Source: Synechococcus sp. HK05 (GTDB lineage: Bacteria > Cyanobacteriota > Cyanobacteriia > PCC-6307 > Cyanobiaceae). From it: DNA of 64,000 nucleotides. The stretch covers positions 62,001 to 126,000 of the forward strand of contig NZ_JAHRXJ010000010.1 in NCBI RefSeq assembly GCF_019104765.1, given 5' to 3'. The position numbers and the translations under genes were made by a program. A model generated the notes under the pieces. The model searched no databases, was not told the DNA's origin, and worked only from the letters and a program-made list of their open reading frames with translations. This document shows positions 1 through 7,845 of this stretch, one piece after another. The stretch's first letter is position 1. Each line of letters begins with the position of its first letter.

Positions 1-2
1 CA

Positions 3-80
3 TTGCTGCTGATGGCGCTGGCGGTGCTGTTCCATCGCCTGCCGGGCCGCAGCACTCCCTACCCGCACCACTGGCTGTGA
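3..80 (+). CDS. HPP family membrane protein, C-terminal end only
   Basis: Only the last 25 codons lie in the window; the frame is open from the left edge and stops at 78-80. The tail holds a hydrophobic run (LLLMALAVLF), then a short Arg/Pro segment and an end rich in Tyr, Pro, His and Trp. This is how HPP-family integral membrane proteins (linked in cyanobacteria to nitrite transport) usually finish. The assignment rests on this tail alone and is tentative. Confidence 0.4.
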   Translation: MLLMALAVLFHRLPGRSTPYPHHWL

Positions 81-105
81 AACTGGCTCACCCGGCTCGG
101 CCCTG

Positions 106-321
106 ATGTCACTCGATCAACTGAAGGCCTTCCTGGCCCGCCTGCAAAAGGATGCAGCCTTGAAAAGCGAGGTGCTGGCGGCCGCCACGGCCGACGATGT
201 TGCGCAGATCGCCCTGAAGCTGGGCTTTGAGTTCTCCGGCGATGAACTGCTGCGCGCGTCTGGGAAAAAGTTCGATCGCGTGACCGTTCACAAGAACGAC
301 ATTCCGGGCGAATACAACTGA
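106..321 (+). CDS. Nif11-like leader/domain peptide
   Basis: A 71-residue protein beginning MSLDQLKAFLARL. It has the Nif11 pattern: an N-terminal helix ending in basic and Leu residues, a central Ala/Asp-rich stretch, then the GFEFSGDEL block typical of the family. Nif11 domains act as leader peptides of ribosomal natural products or as stand-alone proteins of unknown role, and they are abundant in picocyanobacteria. No double-Gly core peptide follows and no modifying enzyme is adjacent, so a stand-alone role is more likely. It starts 25 bases after the HPP-like gene. Confidence 0.75.
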   Translation: MSLDQLKAFLARLQKDAALKSEVLAAATADDVAQIALKLGFEFSGDELLRASGKKFDRVTVHKNDIPGEYN

Positions 322-370
322 ACAAGGGCGCAGGATGTAAGCCAATTTTCATCACAACGGCAGGGTTAGG

Positions 371-520
371 TTGCCAACCAGTGCAGCCAAGCCTGTGGAT
401 GACTTTCAACAAGCGCTGCTGATCTTTGTCATCGGCGCTGTGGTCACGGCCGCCACGGCCGGGATGATCCTCAAGGGACATCTCAGCTGGCAGGGCCGGG
501 ATCCCTGGGGGGAGGACTAA
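371..520 (+). CDS. Small single-helix membrane protein before the symporter
   Basis: A 49-codon frame with a TTG start; an in-frame stop lies just upstream. It reads as a short soluble start (MPTSAAKPVDDFQQ), one hydrophobic helix (ALLIFVIGAVVTAATAGMIL) and a charged tail ending PWGED. The stop is three bases before the symporter start, and the symporter's strong GGAGGA site lies inside its last codons, so the two are probably co-translated. Small helix proteins (DUF485, DUF4212) are known partners of other sodium:solute symporters; this one is not recognisably either. GTG at 395 is an alternative start. Confidence 0.5.
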   Translation: MPTSAAKPVDDFQQALLIFVIGAVVTAATAGMILKGHLSWQGRDPWGED

Positions 521-523
521 GCG

Positions 524-1954
524 ATGCCAATGCTGGCTACGACGCCCCTGCTCTCCCCCGGCATCGCCTGGGCGCTGGTGGTGATCTTCGCGGTGCTCTG
601 GATCGCCCTCGGCGTGTCGTGGGGACGGGGCGGCAAGGGCGATGCCGACGATTACATGCTGGCGGGCCGCAACATCGGCTTAGCCCTGAGTACAGCCACC
701 TTGATGGCCTCCTGGGTGACGGGCAACACCACCTTGCTCGCCCCGGAATTCGGCTACCGCAATGGCCTCTGGGGCATGTTCAGTTATGCCCTGGCCGGAC
801 TGGGCCTGATCCTGTTTGCGCCATTGGCGATCCGCATCAAACGGCTGATGCCCCATGGCCGCACCAGCGGTGACTTCATCCGCCTGCGTTACGGCCGTGC
901 GGCCTGGTGGGTGTTCATGCTGATCACAGCGGTTTACACCCTGGGATTCCTGATCACCCAAGCCATGGGCGCCGGCATCCTGCTGGAAGCGCTATCGGGC
1001 TTTGATTACAGGCTCGGCATGGTGGTGGTGATCGGGGTCTCAACCGTTTACACGCTTTACGGCGGCATGCGTGCGGTTGTGGGAACCGATTTCATTCAGT
1101 CGCTGCTGATCATGGCGCTGCTGGTGGTGGTGGCCGTGCTGGCCTTCCAACGCTTCCCACTGGAGCAGGTGCACAGCAGCCTGGCGGCCAGCCACCCGGA
1201 TCGGCTCAACCTGCTGTTGCCCGCCGGTTTGTTGATCGCCTGGAACTCAGCTCTCTTCTCGATGGGAGAGGTGTTTCACAACAACATCTGGTGGTCGCGG
1301 GTGTTCTCCAGCCGCAGCTCGGTGGTGTTCAACTCGTTCATCCTGGGCGGCCTGGCCTGGATGACCGTGCCCGTGGTGACCGGCTCCATCGGCCTGGTGG
1401 CCCTGGCTGACAACCTCGCACTGCCCCAGGTGAACATGGTGTTCCCGGTGATGGCCTCCCAGCTGCTGGGGGCCGGCGGCGCGGCACTGGTGTTTGTGGT
1501 GGTGTTCGCCTCGCTCACCTCCACGCTCGACTCCCTGCTCGCGTCCACAGCCGACCTGGTGGCTGAAGATGTGATCTTCAAGCTGCTCAATCCCCAGTTG
1601 AGCGATGCCCAGCTGCGCCAGGCCACCAAGCTCGTGGTGGTGGCGCTGGGCCTGATCACCCTGGCCCTCTCATGGCCGCGGCTGGATTCCCTGGCATCGG
1701 TGTTGTTCTTCACCGGCGCCCTGGTGGCCTCCACAATCTGGCCCGTGGCCTACGGCCTCTACTGGCCCCAAGCCAATCGGCAGGCCGCGATCGCCGCGAT
1801 GCTCACTGGAAGCGCTGCGGGCCTGATCGCTTACGTGCAGATCGCGCCCTACTGCGCGGCCCTGATCTCCGCCGCGGTGTCTGCCGTGGTGATGGCCGTT
1901 GGCACAGGCCTTCAGCCCGAACACTTCCAATGGCGCACCCTGCGGGGAGAGTGA
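524..1954 (+). CDS. Sodium:solute symporter (SSS family)
   Basis: A 476-residue polytopic protein with about 13 hydrophobic helices, the usual size for the family. The N-terminal DDYMLAGRNIG block and the SLTSTLDSLLASTADLVAED block (the sodium-2 site region) identify the family, which drives uptake of urea, amino acids, pantothenate and similar solutes with sodium. The start is the ATG at 524, set by GGAGGA eight bases upstream. It lies between two one-helix small proteins and upstream, after a 205-base gap, of the transcarbamoylase-amidotransferase-carbamoylase operon. The substrate may therefore be a ureide, amide or amino acid; that is inference. Confidence 0.85.
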   Translation: MPMLATTPLLSPGIAWALVVIFAVLWIALGVSWGRGGKGDADDYMLAGRNIGLALSTATLMASWVTGNTTLLAPEFGYRNGLWGMFSYALAGLGLILFAPLAIRIKRLMPHGRTSGDFIRLRYGRAAWWVFMLITAVYTLGFLITQAMGAGILLEALSGFDYRLGMVVVIGVSTVYTLYGGMRAVVGTDFIQSLLIMALLVVVAVLAFQRFPLEQVHSSLAASHPDRLNLLLPAGLLIAWNSALFSMGEVFHNNIWWSRVFSSRSSVVFNSFILGGLAWMTVPVVTGSIGLVALADNLALPQVNMVFPVMASQLLGAGGAALVFVVVFASLTSTLDSLLASTADLVAEDVIFKLLNPQLSDAQLRQATKLVVVALGLITLALSWPRLDSLASVLFFTGALVASTIWPVAYGLYWPQANRQAAIAAMLTGSAAGLIAYVQIAPYCAALISAAVSAVVMAVGTGLQPEHFQWRTLRGE

Positions 1955-1958
1955 TCCC

Positions 1959-2123
1959 ATGACCCCAACCCTGGCCTTGGCCCTCCTGGCCAACAGCACC
2001 TGGATCGCCAGCCTGAACCTGCTGCGGCTGGTGGTGTTCGGCAGCCTGGCCGGACTGGCCTTTGCGGTGGTGGCGCTGCTGGTGATCTGGTGGCGCGAGT
2101 GGCGCTCCAACAACGTGTGGTGA
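1959..2123 (+). CDS. Small single-helix membrane protein after the symporter
   Basis: A 54-residue protein whose ATG lies four bases after the symporter stop. It has a weakly hydrophobic start, one strong helix (residues about 24-45) and a basic-aromatic end (WWREWRSNNVW). The tight spacing indicates co-translation with the transporter. I do not recognise a family. Together with the 49-residue protein upstream it brackets the symporter, which suggests a stabilising or regulatory accessory role. Confidence 0.6.
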   Translation: MTPTLALALLANSTWIASLNLLRLVVFGSLAGLAFAVVALLVIWWREWRSNNVW

Positions 2124-2328
2124 ACCGTCCGTAAAAACATTCACATCTCCACCCGAGCTGCTCGTAAATCAATTCACGCTCTTTGTGCAGCAACGGCTAC
2201 CAAATAGGCTGTAGTTTGAAGATTCACTGGCGATCCGCAGCAAGCGGACTCTCCGTCGTGCAGGGTGTGACTAGTGCACTTTCACGACACGCAAGGTTTC
2301 AGCGGCCTTGTTGTCGTCTGAGGTATTC
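2124..2328 (+). promoter_or_regulatory. Upstream region of the transcarbamoylase operon with NtcA-like site
   Basis: A 205-base non-coding stretch before the transcarbamoylase gene. At 2164-2177 it contains GTA-N8-CAC, one base from the NtcA consensus GTA-N8-TAC, followed 27 bases later by TAGGCT (2205-2210), a TAN3T-type -10. NtcA normally lies 20-24 bases from the -10, so the match is imperfect. A nitrogen-regulated promoter would fit the operon content, but this is a weak site found by eye. GAGG lies seven bases before the ATG at 2329. Nothing else stands out. Confidence 0.3.
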
Positions 2329-3444
2329 ATGGCCCTTCTTTCGCCCGAAAAGCGTTCTGACACCGCTGCATCACTGCGGTTTCAACCGCTGGGCCCCGAC
2401 ATCTACGGCGCCACACAACCCCAGGCCCTGCTGAGCAGCATCCAGGAAGACGGCGAAGCCTTATTCGACCTGAGCGATCAGCACGTGGTGTCGATCCGCC
2501 CCTTCCGGGCCGAAACCCTGCTGCAGCTGTTCCGCCTGGCGGCCAAGTTTGAGAGCAATCCGAATCGATACATCACCCATAATTTGCCGCTCAAAGGAAA
2601 AATCCTGATCAACGCCTTCTATGAGCCGAGCACCCGCACACGCCTGTCGTTCGATAGCGCATGGCACCGCCTCGGTGGCGACTCGATCAACATCACCGAC
2701 CGCAGCAGCACAGGGATCGCCAAGGGGGAATCCCTGTCCGACGTCGCCCATATGTTCAACAACTACGGCGACTGCGTTGTGCTGCGCGATAACCACGCCG
2801 AAGCGGTCTACCAGATGACCGAATCACTCCGAATCCCCATCATCAACGCCGGCAACGGGATCGATCAACATCCCACCCAGGCGATGGCCGATCTCTTCAC
2901 CCTGTTCAAGTGGAGACCGCAGCTCGCCAGCACCACGGTTCCCCGCTCCGAGCGCGTGCGGATCGGCATTGTGGGCATCCCGAATCGGATGCGCACGGTG
3001 CGATCGCTGCTGCACATCCTCGCGAAGTTTCCGCAGATCGTGGAAACCATCACCATCATTTACGACCCCCACACCCACGCCTCCGATCAACTCTTTGATC
3101 CAGGCCAGCTCGAGGAGCTCCGGGAAGCAGGGCTCAACATTCAACTCAGCACCAACCTGCACCGCGAGATCCCTGAGCTCGATGTGATCTATATCAATGC
3201 CATTGCCTGGGTTGGCGATAGCTATGAGGTGCATGGCAGCAGCTTCCGCCTCACCCGCGATCTCCCCTACAAGCCCGACGCGATCGTGCTGCACCCCTTG
3301 GCACGCGGCCCGGAATTGAGCACCTGCATGGACGACACACCGCACAACTGGTATTTCAGCCAGGCCCGCGGCGCTGTGTTCCTGCGCATGGCCCTGCTCA
3401 CCTGCCTGGTGGACCGCACCGACCGCGTGATGGATGTGATCTGA
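2329..3444 (+). CDS. Transcarbamoylase of the ATCase family, acceptor unknown
   Basis: A 371-residue protein, longer than catalytic PyrB (about 310) by an N-terminal extension of about 50 residues. The carbamoyl-phosphate site is intact: STRTR at 101-105, Lys132 in AKGES, Arg153, His181 and Gln184 in HPTQ, Arg222, and HPLAR at 322-326. The C-terminal WYFSQA block is ATCase-like, not OTCase-like. The loop that in E. coli PyrB reads TRVQKER, with Arg229 and Gln231 binding aspartate, is here NAIAWVG (290-296). The amino acceptor is therefore probably not aspartate. GAGG seven bases before ATG 2329 favours this start over TTG 2308. Three bases separate it from the next gene. It could carbamoylate a substrate or run in reverse to yield carbamoyl phosphate. 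Confidence 0.8.
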   Translation: MALLSPEKRSDTAASLRFQPLGPDIYGATQPQALLSSIQEDGEALFDLSDQHVVSIRPFRAETLLQLFRLAAKFESNPNRYITHNLPLKGKILINAFYEPSTRTRLSFDSAWHRLGGDSINITDRSSTGIAKGESLSDVAHMFNNYGDCVVLRDNHAEAVYQMTESLRIPIINAGNGIDQHPTQAMADLFTLFKWRPQLASTTVPRSERVRIGIVGIPNRMRTVRSLLHILAKFPQIVETITIIYDPHTHASDQLFDPGQLEELREAGLNIQLSTNLHREIPELDVIYINAIAWVGDSYEVHGSSFRLTRDLPYKPDAIVLHPLARGPELSTCMDDTPHNWYFSQARGAVFLRMALLTCLVDRTDRVMDVI

Positions 3445-3447
3445 ACC

Positions 3448-5511
3448 ATGTGCGGCATCGGCGGAATCTTTCACAACAACTCCCGGCAGGCGATCGACCC
3501 GCAGCTGCTGGTGAACATGGCGGCGATCCAAGTGCATCGCGGCCCGGATGGTTTCGGCATCCGGCAGTTCGACGACGCTGGCGTGGGCTTCTGCCATGCC
3601 CGCCTCTCGATCATCGACCTAAATGAAAACCGGGCGCGCCAGCCCTTCAGCAGCAGCGATGAGCAGCTGCTGATGGCCCACAACGGCGAGTTTTACGACT
3701 TTCAGCGCATCCGCGCCGATCTCACTGCCCGCGGTGTGCGCTTCAGCAGCAAGAGCGATTCCGAAATCCTGCTGCGCCTGTATCAACAACAGGGGCTGGA
3801 GCGCACCCTGCCGCAACTGCGCGGTGAATTCGCCTTCTCCCTCTACGACCGCAGCGAGGACAGCCTCTATCTGGTGCGCGACCGCTTCGGCATCAAACCG
3901 CAGTACTGGTGCCTCACCCCCGAAGGCCTGGTGTTCGGGTCCGAGCTGAAGGTGCTGTTTGCCCATCCAGCGGTGGAGCGGCGCTTCACCTCCGAAGGCC
4001 TCTTCCACCAGCTGATGCAAACAATGGTGCCCGGCAGTACCGCCTTCGCCGGCATCCACCAGGTGAAGCCCGGCCATGTGCTGAAGGTGCAGCGGCGCGA
4101 TGGAGCCCTGCAGGTGTCGGAATGGTGTTACTGGGATCTCAACTTCCCGCGCGAGGGCGAACGCGACCGCAGCCTGGGGGAACAGCACCACATCGAAGCG
4201 ATCCGCGCCGCCCTGCTGGAAGCGGTGGAACTGCGGATGGTGGCCGATGTGCCCGTGGGTTGCTACCTCTCCGGCGGCATCGACAGCTGCTCCATCCTCG
4301 GCCTAGCGGCGGCGGTGAGCCAGAGCCCGGTGAAGGCCTTCACCATCGGCTTCGACGATGCCCGCTACGACGAAACGCCGATCGCCCGTGAGATGGCGGA
4401 GGCCACAGGGGCTGAACAGGATGTGCTGCGCCTCTCTGGCGAGCAGCTGTACGGCTGGATGGAACGGACCATCTGGCACACGGAGCGCACCATCTACAAC
4501 ACCCTGGCGGTGGCGAAGTTTCTGATGAGCCGCCACGTGAACGACGTTCATTACAAGGTGGTGATGACCGGGGAAGGCTCCGATGAGCTGTTCGGCGGCT
4601 ATCCCGCCTTCCGGCGCGACATGTATCTGCACGGCCTCGACGATCTGCCGGAGCAGGAGCGACGCGCCTGCCAAGAGCTGCTGGAGCAGTCGAACGCGTT
4701 GGTGCAGGGGGCGATGCTGGCTGCCAACCAGATCGACGATCCCGATCTCGATGCGGTGGTGGGCTTCACCCCCAGCTGCCTTCAACCCTGGCTGGCCTGC
4801 GCACCCCTGGTGCCGGCCCTGCTAGCGGAAGCCCATCGCACCGCCCTGGAGGGCTATGCCCCGGGCAAAGCGATCGCTGAGCAACTCAATCCCGAGCAGC
4901 TGGAAGGGCGTCACGCCCTGGATCGCGCCCAGTACGTGTGGATCAAAACCATGCTGGAGGGGCAGATCCTCACCTGGGGTGGCGATCGGGTCGACATGGC
5001 CCATTCGATGGAAGCGCGGCCGGCGTTCCTCGATCACCACCTCGCGGAGGTGGCGGTGCAGGTGCCACCGGAGCTGCGCATCAAGGGCAAAACCGAGAAA
5101 TATGTGCTGCGTGAAGCGATGGCCGGTTTGCTGCCGGAGGTGCTCTACAAGCGTGAGAAATTCGCCTTCATGGCACCGCCGGCCCATACCGAGCCCAAGA
5201 AGTGGCAGCAGATGAAGGAGCTGGCTAACGCCTATCTCAGCGATGCAGCGATTGCTGAGGCCGGCCTGCTGAGCGCGGAAGGCGTGAAGGCCCTCTTCGC
5301 CCGCCACGACGACCCGGCCACCAGCGATGCCGAACGGGTGCAAATGGATGCCGTGATCAACCACCTGCTGGGGGTGCAGATGCTGCATCGGATGTTCATC
5401 GCCGACGACATCCCCGCCAAAGCGCGCGCCATGGCCGATGAGCTGGGCTGGCATCCCGAAGTGTCGCCTTCACTACACGGCCATCGGCAGCAACAGGAGA
5501 TCCTCTGCTGA
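3448..5511 (+). CDS. Asparagine-synthetase-like glutamine amidotransferase
   Basis: A 687-residue two-domain enzyme. The N-terminal class II glutaminase begins MCGIGG with Cys2 as nucleophile, followed by HRGPDG, the AHNGEF loop and SKSDSE. The C-terminal ATP-pyrophosphatase domain has SGGIDS, which binds pyrophosphate, and GEGSDELFGGY. It uses glutamine and ATP to amidate a carboxylate; AsnB makes asparagine from aspartate. It begins three bases after the transcarbamoylase stop and runs into an M20 carbamoylase, so the physiological acceptor may be a carbamoylated or related amino acid. Biosynthetic use in a peptide-like product is also possible. Family is sure, substrate is not. Confidence 0.85.
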   Translation: MCGIGGIFHNNSRQAIDPQLLVNMAAIQVHRGPDGFGIRQFDDAGVGFCHARLSIIDLNENRARQPFSSSDEQLLMAHNGEFYDFQRIRADLTARGVRFSSKSDSEILLRLYQQQGLERTLPQLRGEFAFSLYDRSEDSLYLVRDRFGIKPQYWCLTPEGLVFGSELKVLFAHPAVERRFTSEGLFHQLMQTMVPGSTAFAGIHQVKPGHVLKVQRRDGALQVSEWCYWDLNFPREGERDRSLGEQHHIEAIRAALLEAVELRMVADVPVGCYLSGGIDSCSILGLAAAVSQSPVKAFTIGFDDARYDETPIAREMAEATGAEQDVLRLSGEQLYGWMERTIWHTERTIYNTLAVAKFLMSRHVNDVHYKVVMTGEGSDELFGGYPAFRRDMYLHGLDDLPEQERRACQELLEQSNALVQGAMLAANQIDDPDLDAVVGFTPSCLQPWLACAPLVPALLAEAHRTALEGYAPGKAIAEQLNPEQLEGRHALDRAQYVWIKTMLEGQILTWGGDRVDMAHSMEARPAFLDHHLAEVAVQVPPELRIKGKTEKYVLREAMAGLLPEVLYKREKFAFMAPPAHTEPKKWQQMKELANAYLSDAAIAEAGLLSAEGVKALFARHDDPATSDAERVQMDAVINHLLGVQMLHRMFIADDIPAKARAMADELGWHPEVSPSLHGHRQQQEILC

Positions 5512-5532
5512 GGTTGTGATCACCAGCAACGC

Positions 5533-6801
5533 TTGTCTGTCGCCACCCCGGTTGCTCCGCGTCTGCAAGCCAATGGCTTGAGGCTGCTGGCCGCCATCGA
5601 ATCGATGGCGGAGGTGGGCGCCCAGCCAGACGGCAGCGTGTGCCGGCGCGGGTTCAGCCCCGATGATCGCCGCGGCCGTGAACGGTTGGGCAGCTGGCTC
5701 CAGGAGGCTGGGCTCAGCGTGCGGGTGGATGCAGCCGGCAATCTGATCGCCCGCCGCGAAGGGCTCGAGCCCACGCTGCCGGCTCTGGTGACGGGCTCAC
5801 ACCTCGACACGGTGCCCACCGGCGGCCGCTACGACGGAGCGCTGGGGGTGATCGCCGGCCTGGAGGTGGTGCGCTGCCTGAACGACGCCAATCACCAGCT
5901 GCGCCACCCCTTGGAGCTGGTGGTGTTTGCCGACGAGGAATCCACGATGGTGGGCTGCAAAGGCATGTGCGGTGTGGCCAGTGCCGATCCGGCCGACTAC
6001 ACCACCAGCAACGGCGAATCGATCGAACGCAACCTGGCGCACCTGGGCGGCGACTGGGCCCATCTCAGCCAGGCCCGCCGCAGCGACCAGGCCATCGCCG
6101 CGTTTGTGGAGCTGCATGTGGAGCAGGGGGGCGTGCTTGAGCAGCGCCAACACAGCATCGGCGTGGTGGAAGGGGTGGTGGGGCAACGGCGCTTCACCAT
6201 CCGCGTGCACGGACAGGCGAACCACGCCGGCACCACGCCCATGGGCGAGCGCCAGGATGCCTTGGTGGCTGCTGCCCAGGTGGTGCTGGTGGTGCAGCAG
6301 CTGGCTGCAGCGCACCCGGGTGATCCCGTGGCCACCGTGGGGCGCCTGGATGTTTGGCCCAACGCCGCCAATGTTGTGCCCGGTGAGGTGGTGATGAGCG
6401 TCGACCTGCGCGACCTCAGCGGCGAGGTTCTCAGCCAGCTCGAACTGGAGCTGCGTGAACAGCTCACGCACATCGAGGCCCGCAGCGGCTGCAGCGTGTT
6501 GATCGAGCCCCAATTTGAGGTGAAGCCCACCCCGGCCGACCCCACCGTGATGGCCACCATTGCGCGCTGCGCGGCCGATCTGGGCTACAGCGCCAGCCCC
6601 TTACCCAGCCGGGCCAGCCACGATGCCCAGGAGATGGGGCGGCGCTGGCCGATGGGCATGATTTTCGTTCCCAGTCACCGGGGTCTCAGCCACTCCGCCG
6701 CGGAATTCACCAGCCTGGAGCAATGCGTGGCTGGCACAAACGTGCTGCTCGCAAGCCTGCTCGAGCTGGATCAGGAGCTCAATCCAGGCCCAACGCCATG
6801 A
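5533..6801 (+). CDS. M20 zinc amidohydrolase (N-carbamoyl amino acid hydrolase / allantoate amidohydrolase type)
   Basis: A 422-residue M20-family hydrolase of the AllC/HyuC/beta-ureidopropionase group. Metal-binding motifs are GSHLDT (His90, Asp92) with Asp101 in RYDGALG, the tandem Glu of FADEEST (135-136), His195 in ELHVEQGG, NHAGTTPMG and a late His in RASHDAQ. Such enzymes cleave a ureido group from N-carbamoyl amino acids or allantoate, releasing ammonia and CO2 or urea-type products. TTG at 5533 is the first possible start after the in-frame asnB-like stop at 5509; no strong ribosome site is visible, so a start further in is possible. Its ATGA overlap with the DUF1028 gene shows translational coupling. 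Confidence 0.85.
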   Translation: MSVATPVAPRLQANGLRLLAAIESMAEVGAQPDGSVCRRGFSPDDRRGRERLGSWLQEAGLSVRVDAAGNLIARREGLEPTLPALVTGSHLDTVPTGGRYDGALGVIAGLEVVRCLNDANHQLRHPLELVVFADEESTMVGCKGMCGVASADPADYTTSNGESIERNLAHLGGDWAHLSQARRSDQAIAAFVELHVEQGGVLEQRQHSIGVVEGVVGQRRFTIRVHGQANHAGTTPMGERQDALVAAAQVVLVVQQLAAAHPGDPVATVGRLDVWPNAANVVPGEVVMSVDLRDLSGEVLSQLELELREQLTHIEARSGCSVLIEPQFEVKPTPADPTVMATIARCAADLGYSASPLPSRASHDAQEMGRRWPMGMIFVPSHRGLSHSAAEFTSLEQCVAGTNVLLASLLELDQELNPGPTP

Positions 6802-7472
6802 CCTTTTCGATCCTGGCGCGGGATCCCAGCAACGGGCGCTTCGGCGTGGCCGTGGCCACCTGCCATCTCGCGGTGGGCTCCACGGTGCCCCACATCCGCT
6901 CCGGGGTTGGAGCCGTGGCTACCCAGGCCCACACCAATCCCTACCTGGGCATCTGCGGGCTCGAGCGGCTGGAGCAAAACCTGAGCGCCGACGCCGTGAA
7001 AGCCAGCCTTCTGCGCGACGACCCCCAGCGCGAGCGCCGGCAGTTTCATCTGATCGACGCCCGCGGTCACACCGCCGCCTGGACCGGCGCCGACTGCGGC
7101 CCTTGGGCTGGCCATCGCAGCCGCGATGGGGTGGCTGTTGCCGGCAATCTGCTGGAGGGGGAAGCCGTGCTGATCGCCATGGAAGAGGCGTTTCTCACCA
7201 GTAACCCCAGCTGGAAACTCGGCCGGCGCCTGATGCATGCGCTGCAGGCTGGTGAAGCGGCCGGTGGCGACCGTCGCTCCAGCCAGGCCACCTCAGCCGC
7301 GCTGCAGGTGAGCGGTGAAGCGGCCTTCCCCTTACTGGATCTCCGCATCGACTACCACGACTGCGCCGTGCTCGAGCTGGCCCAGCTCTACGAGCGCAGC
7401 CAACTGCTCTGGGCTCAGGCCTGGCGCGACGAGCTGGCCGAGCGACCGATGCTCAACCGAGAAGTGGCTTGA
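6798..7472 (+). CDS. DUF1028 family putative Ntn-hydrolase
   Basis: A 224-residue protein with the DUF1028 signature from its start: MTFSILARDP, FGVAVAT, GVGAVATQAHTNP, and later AVAGNLL and the GGDRRSSQ block. DUF1028 proteins have an Ntn-hydrolase-like fold and often sit with amino-acid or ureide degradation genes; their reaction is not established to my knowledge. The ATG at 6798 overlaps the preceding stop by four bases, which fixes the start and shows coupling. About 20 bases of its 3' end overlap the convergent gene at 7453-7845. Confidence 0.85.
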   Translation: MTFSILARDPSNGRFGVAVATCHLAVGSTVPHIRSGVGAVATQAHTNPYLGICGLERLEQNLSADAVKASLLRDDPQRERRQFHLIDARGHTAAWTGADCGPWAGHRSRDGVAVAGNLLEGEAVLIAMEEAFLTSNPSWKLGRRLMHALQAGEAAGGDRRSSQATSAALQVSGEAAFPLLDLRIDYHDCAVLELAQLYERSQLLWAQAWRDELAERPMLNREVA

Positions 7473-7845
7473 ACACCAGGGGCTGGCGCGGCTCCTGCTG
7501 CAAGCTCCAAAGACCACTACCCAGGCTCCGCAGCTCCTGGAGCAGCGCCGGCGTGTCACCGCTGTTGAGCCAACGGGCCTTCAGGGCCGGAAGCGCCTCC
7601 TGCAACGCTTCGATCGGCACCGCCACCACCAGCAAGCTGTGATCACCGCCGGCACGCTGCAGCGCCCCTTGATCGCTGCGCTGCCACACCCGCGTCAGCA
7701 ATTCGAGGGCCTGCATCCGGCCCACCTCTCCGGGATCGGCATCCCGCTCCAGCGGTTCCCGCAGCGATTTGCCCTGTAGGGGCATCGCCCGCTCGCCGTT
7801 CTGCTCCAGCAGCGCCAGCGCAATCAGATAGGGAGCGTCAGCCAT
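7453..7845 (-). CDS. Conserved-looking hypothetical protein
   Basis: A 130-residue soluble protein (MADAPYLIALALLEQNGE...) rich in Leu, Gln and Glu with no motif I recognise. ATG at 7845 is preferred over TTG at 7854. The start overlaps the thiD stop by eight bases, so it is the last gene of the minus-strand thiD operon. Its 3' end overlaps the convergent DUF1028 gene by 20 bases. The alternating hydrophobic pattern and codon use look coding, but no function can be given. Confidence 0.55.
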   Translation of the reverse strand: MADAPYLIALALLEQNGERAMPLQGKSLREPLERDADPGEVGRMQALELLTRVWQRSDQGALQRAGGDHSLLVVAVPIEALQEALPALKARWLNSGDTPALLQELRSLGSGLWSLQQEPRQPLVFKPLLG

